In this document: piece after piece, positions 24,061 to 37,740 of the stretch
Layout: each line of letters begins with the position of its first letter
Position numbering within the stretch: position 1 is the first letter of the stretch
Assembly (NCBI GenBank): GCA_963693285.1
Contig: OY848924.1
Span: forward strand, 4,977,214 to 5,041,213
Direction of reading: 5' to 3'
Source of the DNA: Xestospongia muta
Lineage: Eukaryota; Porifera; Demospongiae; Haplosclerida; Petrosiidae
Length of the DNA stretch: 64,000 bases
Position numbers and translations under genes: made by a program
Notes under the pieces: generated by a model
What the model was told of the DNA's origin: nothing
What the model saw: the letters and a program-made list of their open reading frames with translations, nothing else
Databases searched by the model: none

Positions 24061-26357
24061 CTCTTTAGATCAGCTAATTTAACCAGTTTTCACAGTTAAT
24101 TTCTAATCTTTTTTAACTTTCAAAAAGCTCTAAACACTTTATTTAAGTCTTTTAACCTATTTTGACCACTTTATTAGTATATTTAAGACAGATAAACTTA
24201 CTAAACTCTTTAGATCAGTTTATTTAACCAGTTTTCACAGTTAATTTCTAATCTTTTTTAACTTTCAAAAAGCACTAAACTCTTTATTTTTGAGTTTTAA
24301 CCTATTTAAACTACTTTATTAGTATATTTAAGACAGATAAACTTACTAAAATCTTTAGATCAGCTTATTTAACCAGTTTTCACAGTTAATTTCTAATCTC
24401 TTTTAACTTTCAAAAAGCTCTAAACTCTTTATCTTAGAGGTTTAACCTATTTAGACTACTTTATTAGTATATTTAAGACAGATAAACTTACTAAACTCTT
24501 TAGATCAGCTTATTTAACCAGTTTTCACAGTTAATTTCTAATCTTTTTTAACTTTCAAAAAGCTCTAAACTCTTTATTTTAGAGTTTTAACCTATTTAGA
24601 CTACTTTATTAGTATATTTAAGACAGATAAACTTACTAAACTCTTTAGATCAGCTTATTTAACCAGTTTTCACAGTTAATTTCTAATCTTTTTTAACTTT
24701 CCAAAAGCTCTAAACACTTTATTTTAGTCTTTTAACCTATTTAGACTACTTTATTAGTATATTTAAGACAGATAAACTTACTAAACTCTTTAGATCAGCT
24801 TATTTAACCAGTTTTCACAGTTAATTTCTAATCTTTTTTAACTTTGAAAAAGCTCTAAACTCTTTATTTTAGAGTTTTAACCTATTTAGACTACTTTATT
24901 AGTATATTTAAGACAGATAAACTTACTAAACTCTTTAGATCAGCTTATTTAACCAGTTTTCACAGTTAATTTCTAATCTTTTTAACTTTCAAAAAGCTCT
25001 AACAACTTTAATTTAGAGTTTTAACCTATTTAGACTACTTAATTAGTATATTTAAGACAGATAAACTTACTAAACTCTTTAGATCAGCTTATTTAACCAG
25101 TTTTCACAGTTAATTTCTAATCTTTTTTAACTTTCAAAAAGCTCTAAACTCTTTATTTTAGAGTTTTAACCTATTTAGACTACTTTATTAGTATATTTAA
25201 GACAGATAAACTTACTAAACTCTTTAGATCAGCTTATTTAACCGTTTTTCACAGTTAAATTCTAATCTTTTTTAACTTTCAAAAAGCTCTAAACTCTTTA
25301 TTTTAGATTTTTAACCTATTTAGACTACTTTATTAGTATATTTAAGAAAGATAAACTTACTAAACTCTTTAGATCAGCTTATTTAACCATGTTTCTCAGT
25401 TAATTTCTAATCCTTTTTAACTTTCAAAAAGCTCTAAACTCTTTATTTTAGAGTTTTAACCTATTTAGACTACTTTATTAGTATATTTAAGACAGAACAA
25501 CTTACTAAAATCTTTAGATCAGCTTATTTAACCAGTTTTCACAGTTAATTTCTAATCTTTTTTAACTTTCAAAAAGCTCTAAACTCTTTATTTTAGAGTT
25601 TTAACCTATTAGACTACTTTATTAGTATATTTAAGACAGATAAACTTACTAAACTCTTTAGATCAGCTTATTTAACTAGTTTTCACAGTTAATTTCTAAT
25701 CTTTTTTAACTTTCAAAAAGCTCTAAACTCTTTATTTTAGAGTTTTAACCTATTTAGACTACTTTATTAGTATATTTAAGAGAGATAAACTTACTAAACT
25801 CTTTAGATCAGCTAATTTAACCAGTTTTCACAGTTAATTTCTAATCTTTTTTAACTTTCAAAAAGCTCTAAACTCTTTATTTTAGAGTTTTAATCTATTT
25901 AGACTACTTTATTAGTATATTTAAGACAGATAAACTTACTAAACTCTTTAGATCAGCTCATTTAACCAGTTTTCACAGTTAATTTCTAATATTTTTTAAC
26001 TTTCAAAAAGCTCTAAACTCTTTATTTTAGAGTTTTAATCTATTTAGACTACTTTATTAGTATATTTAAGAGAGATAAACTTACTAAACTCTTTAGAATC
26101 GCTTATTTAACCATGTTTCCCAGTTAATTTCCAATCTTTTATATCTTTCAAAAAGCTCTAAACTCTTTGTTTTAAAGTTTTAACCTATTTATACTACTTT
26201 ATTAGTATATTTAAGACAGATAAACTTACTAAACTCTTAACATCAATTTATTTAACCTGTTTACACAATTAATTTTAAACTTTTTTTATCTTTCAAAAAG
26301 CTCTAAACCCTTTATTTTGAGTTTTAAACTGTTTAGACTACTTTATTATTATATTTA

Positions 26358-27664
26358 AGAGAGATAAACTTACTAAACTCCTTAGATCAATTTATTTAAC
26401 CAGTTTTCACAGTTAATTTCTAATCTTTTTTAACTTTCAAAAAGTTCTAAACATATATTTTAGTCTTTTAACCTATTTAGACTACTTTATTAGTATATTT
26501 AAGACAGATAAACTTACTAAACTCTTTAGATCAGCTTATTTAACCAGTTTTCACAGTTAATTTCTAATATTTTTAACTTTCAAAAAGCTCTAAACACTTT
26601 ATTTTAGTTTTTTAACCTATTTAGACTACTTTATTAGTATATTTAACACAGATAAAGTTACTAAACTCTTTAGATCAGCTAATTTAACCAGTTTTCACAG
26701 TTAATTTCTAATCTTTTTTAACTTTCAAAAAGCTCTAAACTCTTTATTTTAGAGTTTTAATCTATTTAGACTACTTTATTAGTATATTTAAGAGAGATAA
26801 ACTTACTAAACTCTTTAGATCAGCTTATTTAACCAGTTTTCACAGTTAATTTCTAATCTTTTTTAACTTTCAAAAAGCTCTAAACACTTTATTTTAGTCT
26901 TTTAACCTATTTAAACTTCTTTATTAGTATATTTAAAACAGATAAACTTACTAAACTCTTTAGATCAGCTTATTTAACCAGTTTTCACAGTTAATTTCTA
27001 ATCTTTTTTAACTTTCAAAAAGCTCTGAAGTCTTTATTTTAGAGTTTTAACCTATTTAGACTACTTTATTCGTATATTTAAGACAGATAAACTTACTAAA
27101 CTCTTTAGATCAATTTATTTAACCGGTTTTAACAATGAATTTCTAATCTTTTTTAACTTTCAAAAAGCTCTAAATTCTTTATTTTAGAGTTTTAACCTAT
27201 TTAGACTACTTTATTAGTATATTTAAGAAAGATAAACTTACTAAACTCTTTAGATCAGCTTATTTAACCAGTTTTCACAGTTAATTTCTAATCTTTTTTA
27301 ACTTTCAAAAAGCTCTAAACACTTTGTTTCTGTCTTTTAACCTATTTAGACTACTTTATTAGTATATTAAACACTGATAAACTTACTAAACTCTTTAGAT
27401 CAGCTTATTTAACCAGTTTTCACAGTTAATTTCTAATCTTTTTTAACTTTCAAAAAGCTCTAAACTCTTTATTTTAGAGTTTTAACCTATTTAGACAGAC
27501 TACTTTATTAGTATTTTTAAAACAGATAAACTTACTAAAATCTTTAGATCAGCTTATTTAACCAGTTTTCACAGTTAATTTCTAATCTCTTTTAACTTTC
27601 AAAAAGCTCTAAACTCTTTATCTTAGAGGTTTAACCTATTTAGACTACTTTATTAGTATATTTA
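26358..27664 (+). repeat. 9-monomer higher-order unit, copy 1 (1307 bp)
   Basis: Matches the adjacent 27665-28971. Markers with offset 1307-1308 are CCTTAGATC at 26380, AAACTTCTTT near 26912, CTGAAGTC at 27025, TTCGTATA near 27069, the CCGGTTTTAACAATG monomer near 27125 and GTTTCTGTC at 27325. A 4-bp AGAC duplication at 27493 is private to this copy. Its start joins the older segment shared with 14441-15066. Confidence 0.87.
27493..27500 (+). repeat. 4-bp AGAC tandem duplication
   Basis: The usual TTTAGACTAC reads TTTAGACAGACTAC. Only this copy shows it; the sister copy near 28801 is normal. A recent slippage event that post-dates the 9-monomer duplication. Confidence 0.88.
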
Positions 27665-28971
27665 AGAGAGATAAACTTACTAAACTCCTTAGATCAATTT
27701 ATTTAACCAGTTTTCACAGTTAATTTCTAATCTTTTTTAACTTTCAAAAAGTTCTAAACATATATTTTAGTCTTTTAACCTATTTAGACTACTTTATTAG
27801 TATATTTAAGACAGATAAACTTACTAAACTCTTTAGATCAGCTTATTTAACCAGTTTTCACAGTTAATTTCTAATATTTTTAACTTTCAAAAAGCTCTAA
27901 ACACTTTATTTTAGTTTTTTAACCTATTTAGACTACTTTATTAGTATATTTAACACAGATAAAGTTACTAAACTCTTTAGATCAGCTAATTTAACCAGTT
28001 TTCACAGTTAATTTCTAATCTTTTTTAACTTTCAAAAAGCTCTAAACTCTTTATTTTAGAGTTTTAATCTATTTAGACTACTTTATTAGTATATTTAAGA
28101 GAGATAAACTTACTAAACTCTTTAGATCCGCTTATTTAACCAGTTTTCACAGTTAATTTCTAATCTTTTTTAACTTTCAAAAAGCTCTAAACACTTTATT
28201 TTAGTCTTTTAACCTATTTAAACTTCTTTATTAGTATATTTAAAACAGATAAACTTACTAAACTCTTTAGATCAGCTTATTTAACCAGTTTTCACAGTTA
28301 ATTTCTAATCTTTTTTAACTTTCAAAAAGCTCTGAAGTCTTTATTTTAGAGTTTTAACCTATTTAGACTACTTTATTCGTATATTTAAGACAGATAAACT
28401 TACTAAACTCTTTAGATCAATTTATTTAACCGGTTTTAACAATGAATTTCTAATCTTTTTTAACTTTCAAAAAGCTCTAAATTCTTTATTTTAGAGTTTT
28501 AACCTATTTAGACTACTTTATTAGTATATTTAAGAAAGATAAACTTACTAAACTCTTTAGATCAGCTTATTTAACCAGTTTTCACAGTTAATTTCTAATC
28601 TTTTTTAACTTTCAAAAAGCTCTAAACACTTTGTTTCTGTCTTTTAACCTATTTAGACTACTTTATTAGTATATTAAACACTGATAAACTTACTAAACTC
28701 TTTAGATCAGCTTATTTAACCAGTTTTCACAGTTAATTTCTAATCTTTTTTAACTTTCAAAAAGCTCTAAACTCTTTATTTTAGAGTTTTAACCTATTTA
28801 GACTACTTTATTAGTATTTTTAAAACAGATAAACTTACTAAAATCTTTAGATCAGCTTATTTAACCAGTTTTCACAGTTAATTTCTAATCTCTTTTAACT
28901 TTCAAAAAGCTCTAAACTCTTTATCTTAGAGGTTTAACCTATTTAGACTACTTTATTAGTATATTTAAGAT
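27665..28971 (+). repeat. 9-monomer higher-order unit, copy 2 (1307 bp)
   Basis: Abuts copy 1. Markers are CCTTAGATC at 27687, CTGAAGTC at 28332 and GTTTCTGTC at 28633. It differs by GATCCGC near 28125 and lacks the AGAC duplication. After 28971 the sequence turns to AAGATGATAAAC (zone II type) instead of starting a third unit. Confidence 0.87.
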
Positions 28972-29752
28972 GATAAACTTACTAAACACTTTAGATCAAT
29001 TTATTTAACCAGTTTTCACAGTTAATTTCTAATCTTTTTTAACTCTCAAAAAGCTCTAAAGTCTTTATTTTAGAGTTTTAACCTATTTAGACTACTTTAT
29101 TAGTATATTTAAGACAGATAAACTTACTAAACTCTTTAGATCAGCTTATTTAACCAGTTTTCACAGTTAATTTCTAATCTTTTTTAACTTTCCAAAAGCT
29201 CTAAACTCTTTATTTTAGTGTTTTAAGATATTTAGATTACTTTATTAGTATATTTAAGACAGATAAACTTACTAAACTCTTTAGATCAGCTTATTTAACC
29301 AGTTTTCACAGTTAATTTCTAATCTTTTTTAACTTTCAAAAAGCTCTAAACTCTTTATTTTAGAGTTTTAATCTATTTAGACTACTTTATTAGTATATTT
29401 AAGAGAGATAAACTTACTAAACTCTTTAGATCAGCTAATTTAACCAGTTTTCACAGTTAATTTCTAATCTTTTTTAACTTTCAAAAAGCTCTAAACTCTT
29501 TATTTTAGAGTTTTAATCTATTTAGACTACTTTATTAGTATATTTAAGACAGATAAACTTACTAAACTCTTTAGATCAGCTTATTTAACCAGTTTTCACA
29601 GTTAATTTCTAATCTTTTTTAACTTTCAAAAAGCTCTAAAGTCTTTATTTTAGAGTTTTAATCTATTTAGACTACTTTATTAGTATATATAAGACAGATA
29701 AACTTACTAAACTCTTTAGAATCGCTTATTTAACCATGTTTCCCAGTTAATT

Positions 29753-30795
29753 TCCAATCTTTTATATCTTTCAAAAAGCTCTAAACTCTTTCTTTTAAAG
29801 TTTTAACCTATTTATACTACTTTATTAGTATATTTAAGACAGATAAACTTACTAAACTCTTAACATCAATTTATTTAACCAGTTTGCACAATTAATTTTA
29901 AACTTTTTTTATCTTTCAAAAAGCTCTAAACCCTTTATTTTGAGTTTTAAACTGTTTAGACTACTTTATTATTATATTTAAGAGAGATAAACTTACTAAA
30001 CTCTTTAGATCAATTTATTTAACCAGTTTTCACAGTTAATTTCTAATCTTTTTTAACTTTCAAAAAGTTCTAAACATATATTTTAGTCTTTTAACCTATT
30101 TAGACTACTTTATTAGTATATTTAAGACAGATAAACTTACTAAACTCTTTAGATCAGCTTATTTAACCAGTTTTCACAGTTAATTTCTAATCTTTTTAAC
30201 TTTCAAAAAGCTCTAAACACTTTATTTTAGTTTTTTAACCTATTTAGACTACTTTATTAGTATATTTAACACAGATAAACTTACTAAACTCTTTAGATTA
30301 GCTAATTTAACCAGTTTTCACAGTTAATTTCTAATCTTTTTTAACTTTCAAAAAGCTCTAAACTCTTTATTTTAGAGTTTTAATCTATTTAGACTACTTT
30401 ATTAGTATATTTAAGAGAGATAAACTTACTAAACTCTTTAGATCAGCTTATTTAACCAGTTTTCACAGTTAATTTCTAATCTTTTTTAACTTTCAAAAAG
30501 CTCTAAACACTTTATTTTAGTCTTTTAACCTATTTAAACTTCTTTATTAGTATATTTAAAACAGATAAACTTACTAAACTCTTTAGATCAGCTTATTTAA
30601 CCAGTTTTCACAGTTAATTTCTAATCTTTTTTAACTTTCAAAAAGCTCTGAAGTCTTTATTTTAGAGTTTTAACCTATTTAGACTACTTTATTAGTATAT
30701 TTAAGACAGATAAACTTACTAAACTCTTTAGATCAATTTATTTAACCGGTTTTCACAATGAATTTCTAATCTTTTTTAACTTTCAAAAAGCTCTA
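29753..30795 (+). repeat. Partial third copy of the zone III unit
   Basis: The first part (to about 30379) matches 26130-26755 at offset about 3623, with TTTCTTTTAAAG in place of TTTGTTTTAAAG. The following part matches copy 2 at offset 2316 (GTTCTAAACATAT 27751 against 30067; CTGAAGTC 28332 against 30648). The CCGG monomer here reads TTTTCACAATG and TTATTAGTAT, the ancestral states, where the other two copies share TTTTAACAATG and TTATTCGTAT. So the tandem pair is the younger event. Confidence 0.75.
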
Positions 30796-33247
30796 AATAC
30801 TTTATTTTAGAGTTTTAACCTATTTAGACTACTTTATTAGTATATTTAAGAGAGATAAACTTACTAAACGCTTTAGATCAGCTTATTTAACCAGTTTTCA
30901 CAATTAATTTCTAGTCTTTTTTCACTTTAAAATGCTCTAAATTCTTTATTTTAGAGTTTTAACCTATTTAGACTACTTTATTAGTATATTTAAGACAGAT
31001 AAACTTACTAAACTCTTTAGATCAGCTTATTTAACCAGTTTTCACAGTTAATTTCTAATCTTTTTTAACTTTCAAAAAGCTCTAAACACTTTGTTTCTGT
31101 CTTTTAACCTATTTAGACTACTTTATTAGTATATTAAACACTGATAAACTTACTAAACTCTTTAGATCAGCTTATTTAACCAGTTTTCACAGTTAATTTC
31201 TAATCTTTTTTAACTTTCAAAAAGCTCTAAATACTTTATTTTAGAGTTTTAACCTATTTAGACTACTTTATTAGTATATTTAAGAGAGATAAACTTACTA
31301 AACGCTTTAGATCAGCTTATTTAACCAGTTTTCAGAATTAATTTCTAGTCTTTTTTAACTTTAAAATGCTCTAAATTCTTTATTTTAGAGTTTTAACCTA
31401 TTTAAACTACTTTATTAGTATATTTAAGAAAGATAATCTTACTAAACTCTTTAGATCAGCTTATTTAACCAGTTTTCACAGTTAATTTCTAATCTTTTTT
31501 AACTTTCAAAAAGCTCTAAACACTTTGTTTCTGTCTTTTAACCTATTTAGACTACTTTATTAGTATATTTAAGACAGATAAACTTACTAAACTCTTTAGA
31601 TCAGCTTATTTAACCAGTTTTCACAGTTAATTTCTAATCTCTTTTAACTTTCAAAAAGCTCTAAACTCTTTATCTTAGAGGTTTAACCTATTTAGACTAC
31701 TTTATTAGCATATTTAAGATGATAAACTTACTAAACTCTTTAGATCAATTTATTTAACCAGTTTTCACAGTTAATTTCTAATCTTTTTTAACTCTCAAAA
31801 AGCTCTAAACTCTTTATTTTAGTGTTTTAACCTATTTAGACTACTTTATTAGTATATTTAAGACAGATAAACTTACTAAACTCTTTAGATCAGCTTATTT
31901 AACCAGTTTTCACAGTTAATTTCTAATCTTTTTTAACTTTCCAAAAGCTCTAAACTCTTTATTTTAGTGTTTTAAGATATTTAGATTACTTTATTAGTAT
32001 ATTTGAGACAGATAAACTTACAAAACTCTTTAGATCAGCTTATTTAACCAGTTTTCACAGTTAATTTCTAATCTTTTTTAACTTTCAAAAAGCTCTAAAC
32101 TCTTTATTTTAGAGTTTTAATCTATTTAGACTACTTTATTAGTATATTTAAGAGAGATAAACTTACTAAACTCTTTAGATCAGCTTATTTAACCAGTTTT
32201 CACAGTTAATTTCTAATCTTTTTTTACTTTCCAAAAGCTCTAAACTCTTTATTTTAGTGTTTTAAGGTATTTAGATTACTTTATTAGTATATTTAAGACA
32301 GATAAACTTACTAAACTCTTTAGATCAGCTTATTTAACCAGTTTTCACAGTTAATTTCTAATCTTTTTTAACTATCAAAAAGCTCTAAACTCTTTATTTT
32401 AGAGTTTTAACCTATTTAGACTACTTTATTAGTATATTTAAGACAGATAAACTTACTAAACTCTTTAGATCAGCTTATTTAACCAGTTTTCACAGTTAAT
32501 TTCTAATCTTTTTAACTTTCAAAAAGCTCTAAACTCTTTATTTTAGAGTTTTAACCTATTTAGACTACTTTATTAGTATATTTAAGACAGATAAACTTAC
32601 TAAACTCTTTAGATCAATTTATTTAACCAGTTTTCACAATTAATTTCTAATCTTTTTTATCTTTGCAAAAGCTCTAAACACTTCATTTTGAGTTTTAACC
32701 TATTTAACTACTTTATTAGTATATTTAAGACAGATAAACTTACTAAACTCTTTAGATCAGCTAATTTAACCAGTTTTCACAGTTAATTTCTAATCTTTTT
32801 TAACTTTCAAAAAGCTCTAAACACTTTATTTTAGTCTTTTAACCTATTTTGACTACTTTATTAGTATATTTAAGACAGATAAACTTACTAAACTCTTTAG
32901 ATCAGCTTATTTAACCAGTTTTCACAGTTAATTTCTAATCTTTTTAACTTTCAAAAAGCACTAAACTCTTTATTTTAGAGTTTTAACCTATTCAGACTAC
33001 TTTATTAGTATATTTAAGACAGATAAACTTACTAAACTCTTTAGATCAGCTTATTTAACCAGTTTTCACAGTTAATTTCTAATCTTTTTAACTTTCAAAA
33101 AGCTCTAAACTCTTTATTTTAGAGTTTTAATCTATTTAGACTACTTTATTAGTATATTTAAGACAGATAAACTTACTAAACTCTTTAGATCAGCTTATTT
33201 AACCAGTTTTCACAGTTAATTTCTAATCTTTTTATCTTTCAAAAAAC

Positions 33248-33535
33248 TCTAAACACTTTATTTTAGAGGTTTAACCTATTTAGACTACTTTATTAGTATA
33301 TTTAAGACAGATAAACTTACTAAACTCTTTAGATCAGCTTATTTAACCAGTTTTCACAGTTAATTTCTAATCTTTTTTAACTTTCAAAAAGCTGAAACTC
33401 TTTATTTTAGAGTTTTAACCTATTTAGACTACTTTATTAGTATATTTAAGACAGATAAACTTACTAAACTCTTTAGATCAGCTTATTTAACCAGTTTTCA
33501 CAGTTAATTTCTAATCTTTTTTAACTTTCAAAAAG
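33248..33535 (+). repeat. Two adjacent near-identical monomers
   Basis: GCTGAAACTC replaces GCTCTAAACTC at 33391 and again at 33535, 144 bp apart, a one-base deletion shared by neighbouring monomers and seen nowhere else in my reading. It records a single-monomer tandem duplication, the smallest step in the array. Confidence 0.8.
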
Positions 33536-34077
33536 CTGAAACTCTTTATTTTAGAGTTTTAACCTATTTAGACTACTTTATTAGTATATTTAAGACAGAT
33601 AAACTTACTAAACTCTTTAGATCAGCTTATTTAACCAGTTTTCACAGTTAATTTCTAATCTTTTTTAACTTTCAAAAAGCTCTAAACTCTTTATTTTAGT
33701 CTTTTAACATATTTACATTACTTTATTAGCATATTTAACACAGGCAAATTTACTAAACTCTTTAGATCAGCTTATTTAACCAGTTTTCACAGTTAATTTC
33801 TAATCTTTTTTAACTTTCAAAAAAGCACTAAACTCTTTATTTTAGAGTTTTAACCTATTTAGACTACTTTATTAGTATATTTAAGACAGATAAACTTCCT
33901 CCACTTTTTAGATCAATTTATTTAACCAGTTTTCACAATTAATTTCTAATCTTTTTTATGTTTCAAAAAGCTCTAAACACTTTATTTTGAGTTTTAACCT
34001 ATTTAGACTAATTTATTAGTATATTTAAGACAGATAAACTTACTAAACTCTTTAGATTAGCTAATTTAACCCGTTTT

Positions 34078-35379
34078 CACAGTTAATTTCTAATATTTTT
34101 TAACTTTCAAAAAGCACTAAACTCTTTATTTTAGAGTTTTAACCTATTTAGACTACTTTATTAGTATATTTAAGACAGATAAACTTACTAAACTCTTTAG
34201 ATCAGCTTAGTTAACCAGTTTTCACAGTTAATTTCTAATCTTTTTTAACTTTCAAAAAGCTCTAAACTCTTTATTTTAGAGTTTTAATCTATTTAGACTA
34301 CTTTATTAGTAAATTTAAGAGAGATAAAGTTACTAAACTCTTTAGATCAGCTTATTTAACCAGTTTTCACAGTTAATTTCTAATCTTTTTATCTTTCAAA
34401 AAACTCTAAACACTTTATTTTAGAGGTTTAACCTATTTAGACTACTTTATTAGTATAGTTAAGACAGATAAACTTACTAAACTCTTTAGATCAGCTTATT
34501 TAACCAGTTTTCACAGTTAATTTCTAATCTTTTTAACTTTCAAAAAGCTCTAAACTCTTTATTTTAGAGTTTTAATCTATTTAGACTACTTTATTAGTAA
34601 ATTTAAGACAGATAAACTTAATAAACTCTTTAGATCAGCTTATTTAACCAGTTTTCACAGTTAATTTCTAATCTTTTTATCTTTCAAAAAACTCTAAACA
34701 CTTTATTTTAGAAGTTTAACCTATTTAGATTACTTTATTAGTATATTTAACACAGGTAAACTTACTAAACTCTTTAGATCAGCTTATTTAACCAGTTTTC
34801 ACAGTTAATTTCTAATCTTGTTTTCTGTCAAAAAACTCTAAACACTTTATTTTAGAGGTTTAACCTATTTAGATTACTTTATTAGTATATTTAACACAGG
34901 TAAACTTACTAAACTCTTTAGATCAGCTTATTTAACCAGTTTTCACAGTTAATTTCTAATCTTTTTTAACTTTCAAAAAGCTCTAAACTCTTTATTTTAC
35001 AGTTTTAAACTATTTAGACTACTTTATTAGTATATTTAAGACAGATAAACTTACTCAACTCTATAGATCAATTTATTTAACCAGTTTTCACAATTAATTT
35101 CTAATCTTTTTTAACTTTCAAAAAGCTCTAAACTCTTTATTTTAGAGTTTTAACCTATTTAGACTACTTTATTAGTATATTTAAGACAGATAAACTTGCT
35201 AAACTCATTAGATCAGCTAATTTAACCAGTTTTCACAGTTAATTTCTAATCTTTTTTTAACTTTCAAAAAGCTCTAAACACTTTATTTTAGTCTTTTAAC
35301 CTATTTTGACTAATTTATTAGTATATTTAAGACAGATAAACTTACTAAACTCTTTAGATCAGCTAATTTAACCCGTTTT
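34078..35379 (+). repeat. Zone IV 9-monomer unit (offset 1302)
   Basis: GCACTAA at 34114 and TATAGTT at 34454 recur at 35416 and 35756 (offset 1302). The unit includes the CTTGTTTTCTGTC monomer at 34818 and TTTTACAGTTTTAAAC near 34997. The next copy carries only its first five monomers before the 5-monomer repeat begins. Confidence 0.8.
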
Positions 35380-36101
35380 CACAGTTAATTTCTAATATTT
35401 TTTAACTTTCAAAAAGCACTAAACTCTTTATTTTAGAGTTTTAACCTATTTAGACTACTTTATTAGTATATTTAAGACAGATAAACTTACTAAACTCTTT
35501 AGATCAGCTTAGTTAACCAGTTTTCACAGTTAATTTCTAATCTTTTTTAACTTTCAAAAAGCTCTAAACTCTTTATTTTAGAGTTTTAATCTATTTAGAC
35601 TACTTTATTAGTAAATTTAAGAGAGATAAACTTACTAAACTCTTTAGATCAGCTTATTTAACCAGTTTTCACAGTTAATTTCTAATCTTTTTATCTTTCA
35701 AAAAACTCTAAACACTTTATTTTAGAGGTTTAACCTATTTAGACTACTTTATTAGTATAGTTAAGACAGATAAACTTACTAAACTCTTTAGATCAGCTTA
35801 TTTAACCAGTTTTCACAGTTAATTTCTAATCTTTTTAACTTTCAAAAAGCTCTAAACTCTTTATTTTAGAGTTTTAATCTATTTAGACTACTTTATTAGT
35901 AAATTTAAGACAGATAAACTTAATAAACTCTTTAGATCAGCTTATTTAACCAGTTTTCACAGTTAATTTCTAATCTTTTTATCTTTCAAAAAACTCTAAA
36001 CACTTTATTTTAGAAGTTTAACCTATTTAGATTACTTTATTAGTATATTTAACACAGGTAAACTTACTAAACTCTTTAGATCAGCCTATTTAACCAGTTT
36101 T
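35380..36101 (+). repeat. 5-monomer tandem unit, copy 1 (722 bp)
   Basis: Markers are GCACT at 35416, GTAAATTTAAGAGAG near 35612, TATAGTT at 35756, CTTAATAAAC near 35919 and TTTTAGAAG near 36010. All recur 722 bp downstream. The unit opens with ACCCGTTTTCAC, which copy 2 replaces by ACCAGTTTTCAC. Confidence 0.84.
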
Positions 36102-36823
36102 CACAGTTAATTTCTAATATTTTTTAACTTTCAAAAAGCACTAAACTCTTTATTTTAGAGTTTTAACCTATTTAGACTACTTTATTAGTATATTTAAGAC
36201 AGATAAACTTACTAAACTCTTTAGATCAGCTTAGTTAACCAGTTTTCACAGTTAATTTCTAATCTTTTTTAACTTTCAAAAAGCTCTAAACTCTTTATTT
36301 TAGAGTTTTAATCTATTTAGACTACTTTATTAGTAAATTTAAGAGAGATAAACTTACTAAACTCTTTAGATCAGCTTATTTAACCAGTTTTCACAGTTAA
36401 TTTCTAATCTTTTTATCTTTCAAAAAACTCTAAACACTTTATTTTAGAGGTTTAACCTATTTAGACTACTTTATTAGTATAGTTAAGACAGATAAACTTA
36501 CTAAACTCTTTAGATCAGCTTATTTAACCAGTTTTCACAGTTAATTTCTAATCTTTTTAACTTTCAAAAAGCTCTAAACTCTTTATTTTAGAGTTTTAAT
36601 CTGTTTAGACTACTTTATTAGTAAATTTAAGACAGATAAACTTAATAAACTCTTTAGATCAGCTTATTTAACCAGTTTTCACAGTTAATTTCTAATCTTT
36701 TAATCTTTCAAAAAACTCTAAACACTTTATTTTAGAAGTTTAACCTATTTAGATTACTTTATTAGTATATTTAACACAGGTAAACTTACTAAACTCTTTA
36801 GATCAGCTTATTTAACCAGTTTT
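36102..36823 (+). repeat. 5-monomer tandem unit, copy 2 (722 bp)
   Basis: Abuts copy 1; markers at 36138, 36478 and 36641. Private changes are ATCTGTTTAGAC near 36599 and TTTTAATCTTTC near 36708. It leads on into CTTGTTTTCTGTC at 36841, which follows the same monomer at 34818 in the 9-monomer unit. So copy 1 is best read as an internal duplication inside that larger unit. Confidence 0.84.
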
Positions 36824-37740
36824 CACAGTTAATTTCTAATCTTGTTTTCTGTCAAAAAACTCTAAACACTTTATTTTAGAGGTTTAACCTATTTAGATTA
36901 CTTTATTAGTATATTTAACACAGGTAAACTTACTAAACTCTTTAGATCAGCTTATTTAACCAGTTTTCACAGTTAATTTCTAATCTTTTTTAACTTTCAA
37001 AAAGCTCTAAACTCTTTATTTTACAGTTTTAAACTATTTAGACTACTTTATTAGTATATTTTAGACAGATAAACTTACTAAACTCTATAGATCAATTTAT
37101 TTAACCAGTTTTCACAATTAATTTCTAATCTTTTTTAACTTTCAAAAAGCTCTAAACTCTTTATTTTAGAGTTTTAATCTATTTAGACTACTTTATTAGT
37201 AAATTTAAGACAGATAAACTTAATAAACTCTTTAGATCAGCTTATTTAACCAGTTTTCACAGTTAATTTCTAATCTTTTTATCTTTCAAAAAACTCTAAA
37301 CACTTTATTTTAGAAGTTTAACCTATTTAGATTACTTTATTAGTATATTTAACACAGGTAAACTTACTAAACTCTTTAGATCAGCTTATTTAACCAGTTT
37401 TCACAGTTAATTTCTAATCTTGTTTTCTGTCAAAAAACTCTAAACACTTTATTTTAGAGGTTTAACCTATTTAGATTACTTTATTAGTATATTTAACACA
37501 GGTAAACTTACTAAACTCTTTAGATCAGCTTATTTAACCAGTTTTCACAGTTAATTTCTAATCTTTTTTAACTTTCAAAAAGCTCTAAACTCTTTATTTT
37601 ACAGTTTTAAACTATTTAGACTACTTTATTAGTATATTTTAGACAGATAAACTTACTAAACTCTATAGATCAATTTATTTAACCAGTTTTCACAATTAAT
37701 TTCTAATCTTTTTTAACTTTCAAAAAGCTCTAAACTCTTT
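36585..37740 (+). repeat. 4-monomer tandem pair (578 bp)
   Basis: Two units, about 36585-37162 and 37163-37740. GTTTTAAT is at 36593 and 37171, CTTAAT at 36641 and 37219, CTTGTTTTCTGTC at 36841 and 37419, and TATTTTAGACAG near 37057 and 37635. It overlaps the end of the 5-monomer repeat, which is possible because both share the GTAAATTTAAG monomer. Confidence 0.84.

Larger units (their letters stand above)
10261..24480 (+). repeat. Zone II: family of blocks spaced by 11-16 monomers
   Basis: Defined by repeated appearance of an ordered series of variant monomers: TATTTGGAGT, then TTTTGACCACTTTATT, then GCACTAAACTC with TTTTTGAG, then TTATCTTAGAGG, then AAGATGATAAAC, then CTCTCAAAAAG with AAAGTC. 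The series recurs with spacings of 1880, 2169, 2315, 1590, 1734 and 1711 bp, then twice at about 578 bp. The order is kept, but some copies lose a monomer, gain one or carry deletions, so the higher-order repeat is irregular rather than a fixed period. Confidence 0.8.
24481..33240 (+). repeat. Zone III: 9-monomer units and derivatives
   Basis: Marked by GTTCTAAACATAT, TTTAAACTTCTTTATT with TTTAAAACAG, CTCTGAAGTC, TATTCGTATA and the GTTTCTGTC monomer. The core is a 9-monomer tandem pair (26358-28971) and a third partial copy (29994-30795). The remainder, 30.8-33.2 kb, has short repeats such as AAACGCTTTAGATC with TTAAAATGCTC (near 30868 and 31301) and TTTAAG(A/G)TATTTAG monomers with CCAAAAGC. 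Confidence 0.75.
33241..37740 (+). repeat. Zone IV: AAAAAACTC / GTAAATTTAAG monomers
   Basis: Marked by CAAAAAACTCTAAACAC with TTTTAGAGG or TTTTAGAAG, GTAAATTTAAG, TATAGTTAAG (34454, 35756 and 36478), CTTAATAAAC, CACAGGTAAAC and CTTGTTTTCTGTC (34818, 36841 and 37419). Offsets of 1302, 722 and 578 give 9-, 5- and 4-monomer repeats layered on each other. Confidence 0.8.
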
